DNA from: Methanobacterium sp.
Lineage (GTDB): Archaea; Methanobacteriota; Methanobacteria; Methanobacteriales; Methanobacteriaceae
Assembly (NCBI GenBank): GCA_003158115.1
Contig: PMGM01000019.1
Location: forward strand, 12,830-18,486
Reading direction: 5' to 3'
Length of the DNA stretch: 5,657 nt
Shown: one piece after another, positions 1-5,231 of the stretch
How the letters are laid out: every line of letters starts with the position of its first letter
How positions within the stretch are numbered: the first letter of the stretch is position 1
Notes under the pieces: generated by a model
Seen by the model: the letters and a program-made list of their open reading frames with translations, nothing else
The model's database searches: none
What the model was told of the DNA's origin: nothing
Made by a program: the position numbers and the translations under genes

Positions 1-819
1 CTTCAAACTGATAGGATAGATTTCTATTTACTTCATGGTCTTAACAGACCTTTTTGGGATAATTTGATAGAGTGTGATGTTTTTGAGTTTCTTGATTCTG
101 CAATTGAAGATGGGAGAATAGGATATGCCGGTTTTTCGTTCCATGATGAGTACGAAGTTTTTAAAGATATTGTTGATTCATACAACTGGAGTTTTTCACA
201 AATACAGTATAATTACATGGACCAAAATTTTCAGGCAGGGAGAGCCGGACTTGAATATTCAGCATCAAAAAATATGGGTACAGTAATAATGGAACCACTT
301 AGAGGAGGCTGTTTAACAAAAAACATTTCCGATGATATTAAGTCCATATGGGATAGTACCCATATCCATAGAAGTCCAGCTGAATGGGCTTTAAGATATG
401 TTTGGAACCAGCCCCAAGTCAATGTGGTTTTAAGTGGGATGAGTGCATTGGAACAAGTTGTGGAAAATATACAAATTGCTGAACATGGCAAAGTCAACAG
501 CCTCACAGATGATGAGCTTGAACTTTATAAAAAAGTTAAAGACGCTTACAATAGTAAGATCCATGTAGCATGCACCGGATGCAACTACTGTATGCCATGT
601 AAGATGGGAGTAGACATTCCATTAAATCTTAACCTATTAAATGATGTCTATATTTACAAGAATATGGATAAACCATCAGGAAACTATGCATTTCTTTCTG
701 CCAAAAAGATGAGTGCATCTTCTTGTACAGAATGTGGTGAATGTCTTGATAAATGCACTCAAAACATTCCAATAAACAAATATCTTAAAGAAACACGTGA
801 AACCTTCGAGAAAGTATGA
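1..819 (+). CDS. Aldo/keto reductase with C-terminal ferredoxin-like 4Fe-4S domain (5' partial)
   Basis: The reading frame is open from base 1, so the N-terminus lies outside the window; 272 residues are visible. I estimate about 110 residues are missing, including the catalytic Asp, Tyr and Lys. The first residues (LQTDRIDFYLLHGL) are the typical aldo/keto reductase strand carrying the catalytic His, here His12. QIQYNYMDQNFQAG and MEPLRGG (97-103) are further barrel motifs of the family, and the RYVWNQPQVNVVLSGM stretch is the usual cofactor-side segment. After the barrel there are two Cys groups: C191, C194, C197, C200 followed by GVDIP, and C242, C245, C248, C252 followed by NIP. This is the layout of a ferredoxin-like pair of 4Fe-4S sites, as in COG1453-type oxidoreductases of anaerobes. 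A cytosolic, NAD(P)H- or ferredoxin-linked carbonyl reductase is inferred; the substrate is unknown. The gene is intact to its TGA stop, and a T7 tract lies about 25 bases downstream. Confidence 0.93.
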   Translation, partial: LQTDRIDFYLLHGLNRPFWDNLIECDVFEFLDSAIEDGRIGYAGFSFHDEYEVFKDIVDSYNWSFSQIQYNYMDQNFQAGRAGLEYSASKNMGTVIMEPLRGGCLTKNISDDIKSIWDSTHIHRSPAEWALRYVWNQPQVNVVLSGMSALEQVVENIQIAEHGKVNSLTDDELELYKKVKDAYNSKIHVACTGCNYCMPCKMGVDIPLNLNLLNDVYIYKNMDKPSGNYAFLSAKKMSASSCTECGECLDKCTQNIPINKYLKETRETFEKV

Positions 820-843
820 TAAAACTAGGTAAATCCTCCGAAA

Positions 844-861
844 TTTTTTTACTTAATTTTT
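844..861 (+). terminator. Oligo-T terminator after the aldo/keto reductase
   Basis: A run of seven T residues (844-850) and a second T5 run (856-860) begin 25 bases after the stop codon. Archaeal RNA polymerase commonly terminates at such T tracts without needing a hairpin, and I see no strong stem here. The position fits but there is no direct proof. Confidence 0.5.
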
Positions 862-1098
862 CAAAAACCTGAGTTATATTCCAAATTTTAATTATGAAAA
901 TTTTTCTTCACTATTTTTTTAAATTTAGATATTCTATTTGATAATACTTCCTGTATTTTATTATTAATTACATAATTTATCAATTCTAGTGTATCTGTTT
1001 AGGAATATTATCTATTTTGATACATCTGTTCAGATTATACAGTAAATTTAAATCTTTTTTTGATTAAATTAAAGTATACTTTTAAAGCTAAAAGTTTT

Positions 1099-1108
1099 AA
1101 TATATAAA
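1099..1108 (+). promoter_or_regulatory. TATA box of the regulator/membrane-protein operon
   Basis: AATATATAAA lies 51 bases before the regulator ATG at 1160. With the usual archaeal spacing of about 25 bases from TATA to transcription start, this would give a leader of roughly 25 bases that holds the GAGGG ribosome binding site at 1150-1154. The surroundings are very AT-rich, so other TATA-like words exist. Confidence 0.45.
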
Positions 1109-1159
1109 GTTTTAAATTATTACTTTACTATAATTAATTGAAACTATCAGAGGGATGCT

Positions 1160-1444
1160 ATGAATGATTTATTTACTGGTTATTTATAGGAACTAAAGGC
1201 GGTATAAATCGTGTTAAAATTGTAAATTACTCAATGAAATCCTTACAATGCAAAAAACTTTTCAGATAAACTAGAATTAAATTATAAAACAGTTAAACAC
1301 CATTTAAAACTATTAGGAGAACATGATATCGTTACAACTCCTCCTGGTGTCCGATATGGAGCTGTATATTTTCTCACAGAAGAGATGAAAGAAAATTATG
1401 AATTGTTTGAAAAAATTCTGGAAAATAGATTTAAGGTGAAATAG
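1160..1444 (+). pseudogene. Winged helix-turn-helix (ArsR-like) regulator, frameshifted
   Basis: The start ATG at 1160 follows GAGGG (1150-1154) by five bases, but its frame stops at 1187 after nine codons. The protein can be followed through three frames. After the first codons it resumes as LFIGTKGGINRVKIVNY (about 1180-1230), then NEI (1233-1241), then YNAKNFSDKLELNYKTVKHH onward (1244-1444). Each switch needs one missing base, at about 1169-1174 (T run), 1230-1232 (CC to C) and 1241-1243 (CCC to CC). The mended product would be 95 residues. The recognition helix would be near residues 42-53 (LNYKTVKHHLKL) and a wing near 59-73 (VTTPPGVRYGAVYFL). This layout matches small archaeal ArsR-type regulators. 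Its stop lies one base before the next gene, and AAGGTGAA (1433-1440) serves that gene. As written, no functional protein is made; gene decay and sequence error are both possible. Confidence 0.8.
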
Positions 1445-1445
1445 A

Positions 1446-1757
1446 ATGAACTTAATCATATTAAATTACATAATAGAACATCCAATTGATATCATATTGG
1501 GAATAGCAAATATTTGCCTGATAATTGGATTAATGAGTATCTACTGGAAAAGTTACAAGCATTATATAACTAGATTCTCACTAGGCCTGGTCTTATTTGC
1601 TGCTTTTTTATTGATCCATAATTTACTGTATGTGATAACCTTCATAACATATCAAAATTTTTGGGGGGGGGGAAAAATTAGAACATAATTAATGTTTTTG
1701 GTCAATTTCAGTGAGTTTATTGGTCTACTCATACTGCTGAAAGTTATTTTGAATTAG
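1446..1757 (+). pseudogene. Small three-helix membrane protein, interrupted by an in-frame stop after a G10 tract
   Basis: The ATG at 1446 is five bases after AAGGTGAA and one base after the regulator stop, so the two genes form an operon. The first 80 codons encode two hydrophobic segments, roughly residues 12-34 (HPIDIILGIANICLIIGLMS region) and 44-69 (FSLGLVLFAAFLLIHNLLYV region). A run of ten G (1663-1672) then precedes a TAA at 1686-1688. Directly after that stop, in the same frame, lies LMFLVNFSEFIGLLILLKV (1689-1745, stop TAG 1755-1757), a good third membrane helix. This looks like the true C-terminus, giving about 103 codons in all. Either a nonsense change, or an extra G plus a missing base near 1689, would explain the break. 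The function is unknown. The pairing with a winged-helix regulator suggests a signal or regulatory role, which is inference only. Confidence 0.7.
1663..1672 (+). repeat. G10 homopolymer inside the membrane-protein gene
   Basis: Ten consecutive G residues stand in otherwise strongly AT-rich DNA, encoding the WGGG part of the protein. Such tracts are prone to slippage in replication and to miscalling in sequencing. With 9, 10 or 11 G all three frames meet a stop within about eight codons (TAA, TAA or TAG), so a change in tract length alone does not rejoin the third helix. Confidence 0.9.
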
Positions 1758-1780
1758 AAATGGGATATATTTTTGATTTT

Positions 1781-1803
1781 ATCTTTTTTATTATTTTATT
1801 TTC
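1781..1803 (+). terminator. T-rich terminator candidate after the regulator/membrane-protein operon
   Basis: A T6 run (1784-1789) followed by TTATTTTATTTTCTTT begins about 27 bases after the TAG at 1755-1757. This fits an archaeal oligo-T terminator; no clear stem is present. Confidence 0.4.
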
Positions 1804-1871
1804 TTTGGTTCTGTGTCTATTCAAATGTTTTTAGGCCAAAATAATTATTGTCTGATTATGGTCTGAATCTT

Positions 1872-1887
1872 GTAAAATATTTATATA
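1872..1887 (+). promoter_or_regulatory. BRE/TATA promoter of the small secreted protein gene
   Basis: TTTATATA (1880-1887) is a canonical archaeal TATA box, preceded by the purine-rich, BRE-like GTAAAATA (1872-1879). It lies 56 bases before the ATG at 1936 and 68 before the ATG at 1948. A transcription start near 1910 would leave a leader of about 25-40 bases. This is the clearest promoter in the window. Confidence 0.65.
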
Positions 1888-1935
1888 CATAAATTATAGA
1901 ATAATAATAAATATAAAAAATTTATTACATAATAA

Positions 1936-2294
1936 ATGTGGAATAAAATGTTGAAAAAAATTGTGAGTTTATTTGTGATGTTGTTGATCCTACTGTCCTT
2001 TACAGGATATGCAACAGCAAGTACAACAAAAAAAATCAGTTCAGTCTATTGGGATAACAATGATAATCCCACGATTGATAAAGTTGTAATCACAATCGAC
2101 ACTAACATCACCTACAATACCGGCAGTTACTATTCAACAACTAGAATAAAACGATTGGTAAAGTTAAAAGTTTCACCAATGAAGAAATTAATGTTAAATG
2201 CTTTGAAACAACCAATTTCACCTATTATACACCAAAATCAGGCAATATAACTAAAATAAGCAATAGAACATATTATCAAACACTATATAGATAA
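1936..2294 (+). pseudogene. Small secreted protein with signal peptide, single frameshift
   Basis: Two starts are possible, ATG 1936 and ATG 1948. Neither has a strong ribosome binding site; 1948 gives a more typical signal peptide (MLKKIVSLFVMLLILLSF, likely cleavage after ATA or ATAS). The mature part begins KKISSVYWDNNDNPTIDKVV and continues to YYSTTR at 2145. The written frame then runs into a Lys-rich tail ending at 2250. The -1 frame opens right after its own stop at 2142-2144 and reads NKTIGKVKSFTNEEINVKC through TYYTPKSGNITKISNRTYY to TAA at 2292-2294. It keeps the Tyr/Thr/Asn-rich, beta-strand-like composition of the first half. Restoring one A in the AA at 2145-2146 joins the halves into about 115 residues from 1948. 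It would be an exported small protein of unknown function, with three Cys-free N-glycosylation-like NxT sites in the tail half. Its 3' end converges on the next gene with 27 bases between. Confidence 0.65.
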
Positions 2295-2321
2295 AAAGAA
2301 AATGATGATAAATTAATCTAT

Positions 2322-3182
2322 TTAAAGAGATTTATAGACGGCTGCAAGTAATTTAGTAGAGTTTTGATAAACATCAGAATCCGGGAGCCATTCTGGGATC
2401 TCATAAACAAATACTGGAGTTCCTGTTGCAACTATTGGATCATCTACTTGTTGTATCGATGTGCCTTCAGGTTGTTGGTTCGTATTTCTAGTGTAATAAT
2501 TGAAACTTGGAAGAAGATTATGGACTGATTGACCTAAACTAACAGATTTAGAATCCATACTTGGAGTTGCAATATAATATCCATTACTACCATATCCCTT
2601 TTCATGGTCGTGGACTATTATGACCAAACTATAATGTGATTTTTTAATATCTGGTATCACATATTGGGCAACTAGATCTTGACCATGAGCACGTCCCACC
2701 GAGAAGTCAGTTGGATCATTTGTGACATTAACTTGATAATTAACAATTTCAATATTATGAGATTGTGAATATGATTTTACAACACCGGGTAAAACTTCTT
2801 TTGCAGAAATTTCCCTCGGATGCATCCCAGTTACAACAGCAATTACAGGACCTGTATTACCAGGATGAGAATAAACCACCTTGGTAACAGAACCTAAATT
2901 ATTAGAGCCCAATAATGTTGTAGAATCTCCAGCATTACCCCAATTTAATGTCAATGCTAATGCTATTAGAATAACTGGAATTATAAGTAGTAGTGAATAA
3001 AATTTTAATCCCCTTTTTCCCTTCTTTGGTTTATCTGGATGATTATTTTTATAAAAATCTTTAAGGTTTTTATAAACGGTTAACTTTTCACCACAGTCAC
3101 ATGTGTTATCAAAGTCTTCAGGAGATTCATTTTGCTGAAGTTCATAGCATTTACCACATTTATCACAGCATAAATATGTCAC
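2322..3182 (-). CDS. Membrane-anchored M14 carboxypeptidase-like protein with N-terminal Cys-rich domain
   Basis: The start is set at GTG 3180-3182 because GGAGGA (complement of 3190-3195) sits seven bases upstream; a TTG at 3195-3197 overlaps that site and is unlikely. The protein has 286 residues. Residues 1-32 form a zinc-ribbon-like domain (C5, C6, C9, C12, C28, C30) of a type I associate with Methanobacteriales proteins. A Lys/Arg-rich stretch (about 48-60) precedes a membrane helix (61-79), which predicts the Cys domain inside and the rest outside. The outer part has the order of metal-site motifs of M14/AstE-AspA-like enzymes: HPRE (H121, E124), an N/D-rich segment ending in GR (155-164), HDHEKGYG (H191 or H193) and VYEIPEW (E261). 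By family analogy it would be a zinc hydrolase cleaving a peptide or amide bond outside the membrane, perhaps in the cell wall; the substrate is a guess. The frame is undamaged, unlike the converging neighbour. Confidence 0.72.
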   Translation of the reverse strand: MTYLCCDKCGKCYELQQNESPEDFDNTCDCGEKLTVYKNLKDFYKNNHPDKPKKGKRGLKFYSLLLIIPVILIALALTLNWGNAGDSTTLLGSNNLGSVTKVVYSHPGNTGPVIAVVTGMHPREISAKEVLPGVVKSYSQSHNIEIVNYQVNVTNDPTDFSVGRAHGQDLVAQYVIPDIKKSHYSLVIIVHDHEKGYGSNGYYIATPSMDSKSVSLGQSVHNLLPSFNYYTRNTNQQPEGTSIQQVDDPIVATGTPVFVYEIPEWLPDSDVYQNSTKLLAAVYKSL

Positions 3183-3266
3183 AACAAAATCCTCCAATAA
3201 AAAAACAAATTATAATAGGATTAAATATTTTTTTCTTACTAATTTCTTTTTAATATAACGTTTAGG

Positions 3267-3276
3267 AATATATAAA
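3267..3276 (-). promoter_or_regulatory. Candidate TATA box for the M14-like gene
   Basis: On the minus strand this reads TTTATATATT, 85 bases before the GTG start. A second, weaker AT-rich candidate (AATATTTAA, about 3221-3229) is closer. Either could serve; the stretch is so AT-rich that the choice cannot be made by eye. Confidence 0.35.
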
Positions 3277-3372
3277 TTCTCAGTTTTTAATTAACATGGT
3301 TAAAATAATTATACATTCCAATAATATTGCAGAGAAATTTTATAATACGAAACCTTTGATAATTATATAAAT

Positions 3373-3406
3373 AAAAGTATAATCAACTTATTATACATAT
3401 ACTTTT
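3373..3406 (-). terminator. 9-bp inverted repeat downstream of the APC permease
   Basis: AAAAGTATA (3373-3381) is perfectly complementary to TATACTTTT (3398-3406) with a 16-base loop. It lies 54 bases after the permease stop in the minus direction and is followed there by ATTTATATAATT. It may act as an RNA 3'-end hairpin or as a protein-binding palindrome for the M14-like gene. The stem is AT-rich and weak. Confidence 0.35.
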
Positions 3407-3459
3407 GGTTAAAATGATATTTAAAATTGACTTTTTTTATTTAAAAATATTTATGAAGA

Positions 3460-4878
3460 TTAAATTTTCTTAACAAATTCTCTTATATGCCATATTAAAT
3501 GGGCTAAAAATGGCTCCTGTGAAGGTAGTCTTCTAGCACAAGTCCTTGCACAATCTTTACAATACCCTTTACATAACTCAATATCTCTTTTAACTGTTTT
3601 TATTTCTGTTCGTGGAGCGTATTTTACATATATTGGTATCCCAAGTAATATTAATCCAATTCCTATTATAATTTGATTAAATGAACACTGGGACATTATA
3701 TAAAACGTTATAATAATTCCAATTATTGGTATAAATTTCGGAAGATTCATACCTCCCCCTATCTTCTTTCGAAGTGGAAATATAGAAATACAAGTGACCA
3801 AATAACAGAACAACATCGTGAAAACAGATAAAATAATTAACTGGCTTATTGTACCAAATATAGCTGCGATTAAAGTTACAGTACTTTGTACCAATAATGC
3901 AATATAGGGTGTGTTGTATTTGGGATGAATTTTAGCAAAGAAATGTGGAAACAAACCATCTCCCGCCATGGCATATGGAATTCTTGCAGAGCATAATATA
4001 CCTGCTTCATCAGAACCTGAAATAGAGAATAGAGCACCAACAGTCAGAATAATAGCACCCAATGTTCCCATGATTGCAAATCCCGCTAATGATAAAGGTG
4101 CGGTAGCAACAGAAAGTTTCATCCAAGGTACGGCGCCTAAAACAACAAAATTGGTTATCACATAAAATAATGTAATTACAGTCATTCCCACACCTATGGC
4201 CAATGGGATTGTCTTTTTAGCATTAATTATTTCATCTGCAGGGACAGTGACTAATTCAAATCCAATATAAGCCCAGAATATAAGTATTAATGCGCTTCCC
4301 ATCCCACTAAATCCTAATGGAGCAAAGGGTGTGAAATTCGATATTAGGATTGATGGTTTTATAATAAAGAAAATTATCCCCACAATTGTAAACAACAGTA
4401 TAGGTGCAATTTTTAAGATAGTTAGTATATCATTAGCCTTTCCAGCTTGTTTTACTCCAAAAAGATTTATAACTGTCAATAGTAGAACAAACAAGATTTT
4501 AATTATTATTTGTATATATTGGGGTAGGTTAGGATAGAAAAATGCTAGATAAGCCACAAACGCAAGGGGGAATACTGCTATTGCACTCCATTCAGCAATG
4601 AGTAGTGACCATCCTGAAAGAAATCCCCAAAAATCTCCAAAAGCCTCTTTAGCATATGCATATGGACCTCCAACTTTAGGTAAGATTGATGAAGCTTCAG
4701 CAAAACATAATGCTATGGTTATAGCCATAAGTCCTGCAAGAACCCAAGCTAAAAGGGATGCAGGACCTAAAAATCCTGCTCCAAATGAAGCAGCTATGTA
4801 AATATCCGCCCCAACAATGGCTCCGATAACTAGATTCATGACTTCAAAAAGTTCTAGACCATTTTTCAATTCTGACAT
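3460..4878 (-). CDS. APC-family amino-acid permease with Cys-rich C-terminal tail
   Basis: The start is placed at ATG 4876-4878 because GGAG (complement of 4885-4888) lies six bases upstream; the in-frame ATG at 4888-4890 overlaps this site. The product has 472 residues with about 12 membrane segments, the normal size for the amino acid-polyamine-organocation family (COG0531). Helix 1 has the unwound substrate-binding segment as GAIVGADIY (19-27), where many relatives have a GxGIF motif. The next family landmark is GGPYAYAKEAFG (70-81). It would import or exchange an amino acid or related amine across the cytoplasmic membrane; the substrate cannot be told. After the last helix comes a tail of about 50 residues with C436, C440, C443 and C447 (Cx3Cx2Cx3C) and a His/Trp-rich end (HLIWHIREFVKKI), unusual for a plain carrier. 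The gene stands alone between two gaps of 277 and 353 bases, so it is probably its own unit. Confidence 0.9.
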   Translation of the reverse strand: MSELKNGLELFEVMNLVIGAIVGADIYIAASFGAGFLGPASLLAWVLAGLMAITIALCFAEASSILPKVGGPYAYAKEAFGDFWGFLSGWSLLIAEWSAIAVFPLAFVAYLAFFYPNLPQYIQIIIKILFVLLLTVINLFGVKQAGKANDILTILKIAPILLFTIVGIIFFIIKPSILISNFTPFAPLGFSGMGSALILIFWAYIGFELVTVPADEIINAKKTIPLAIGVGMTVITLFYVITNFVVLGAVPWMKLSVATAPLSLAGFAIMGTLGAIILTVGALFSISGSDEAGILCSARIPYAMAGDGLFPHFFAKIHPKYNTPYIALLVQSTVTLIAAIFGTISQLIILSVFTMLFCYLVTCISIFPLRKKIGGGMNLPKFIPIIGIIITFYIMSQCSFNQIIIGIGLILLGIPIYVKYAPRTEIKTVKRDIELCKGYCKDCARTCARRLPSQEPFLAHLIWHIREFVKKI

Positions 4879-4940
4879 AGATAACTCCATTATGTTTTAA
4901 TAGCTTTGTTTAGTAATTTTATTGTTCTTAAGTGTATCTA

Positions 4941-4950
4941 ATTTTATAGT
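4941..4950 (-). promoter_or_regulatory. Candidate TATA box for the APC permease
   Basis: The minus strand reads ACTATAAAAT about 63-72 bases before the ATG at 4878. This would give a leader of roughly 40 bases containing the GGAG site. The match is reasonable but not canonical. Confidence 0.4.
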
Positions 4951-5173
4951 AATTAAACTGAAGTAATTTATTTACGAGATATTAGCTATGAAATCCAGTT
5001 AAGGTGTTGTTCAAAATATAATGAATTATTATAAGCAAATTCAATGTATCGAACAAATATGAACAAAAAAAATTAAGAAAATCGCCTAAAATCATGAACA
5101 AGATTGTTATTTGTTTAAAATAAAAAAAAGATCATAGTAAATTTATTCAAAGATAAATTATGAGTTTAAGTAG

Positions 5174-5203
5174 TAAAAAAATTTATATTTATAAGTATAA
5201 ATT
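5174..5203 (-). terminator. Hairpin plus oligo-T terminator after the ABC-2 permease gene
   Basis: AATTTATA (5180-5187) pairs perfectly with TATAAATT (5196-5203) around an eight-base loop. On the minus strand the stem runs straight into a T7 run (complement of 5175-5181). It starts 29 bases after the stop at 5232-5234. The stem contains only A and T, so the T run may be the active part. Confidence 0.55.
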
Positions 5204-5231
5204 AAAATTTAAACCTCATTTTCTATTAAAT

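Larger units (their letters stand above)
820..1159. other. 340-base AT-rich intergenic region
   Basis: No credible coding frame is seen in either direction. The left end holds T-rich terminator-like runs (844-861, with more T7-type runs near 915-921 and 1052-1059). The right end holds a TATA-type promoter and a ribosome binding site for the broken regulator gene. An imperfect direct repeat, ATCTGTTYAG, occurs at 993-1002 and 1024-1033. Otherwise I see nothing specific. Confidence 0.6.
4879..5231. other. 353-base intergenic region between two minus-strand transporter genes
   Basis: No credible coding frame is visible. From right to left on the minus strand it holds a hairpin plus T-run after the ABC-2 gene (5174-5203), a cluster of GAACAA words (5051, 5061, 5096 on the plus strand, with the inverse TTGTTC at 5007 and 4922), a TATA-like word (4941-4950) and the GGAG site of the permease (4885-4888). 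Confidence 0.6.

Noticed and set aside
64..66. TTG as the start of the aldo/keto reductase
   Set aside because: The frame is open and homologous to the family right back to base 1, including the catalytic His segment, so the real start is outside the window.
231..506. Open frame of 91 codons on the minus strand
   Set aside because: It lies wholly inside the clearly recognised aldo/keto reductase on the other strand, and its product has no family features.
820..1159. Possible small RNA gene in the first long gap
   Set aside because: No GC-rich island or stable stem is visible; the stretch is uniformly AT-rich.
2148..2250. Lys-rich tail of the secreted protein as the true C-terminus
   Set aside because: The -1 frame keeps the composition of the first half to a stop at 2294 and opens only after a stop at 2142-2144, so a frameshift explains the sequence better.
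3968..4801. Three plus-strand open frames (3968-4165, 4331-4537, 4598-4801)
   Set aside because: All are antisense shadows of the APC permease, which has full membrane-segment structure and a good ribosome binding site.
5051..5070. Possible start of a CRISPR-like or tandem repeat array (GAACAAATAT GAACAAAAAA)
   Set aside because: There are only two adjacent copies of a six-base word, with no spacers and no longer repeat.
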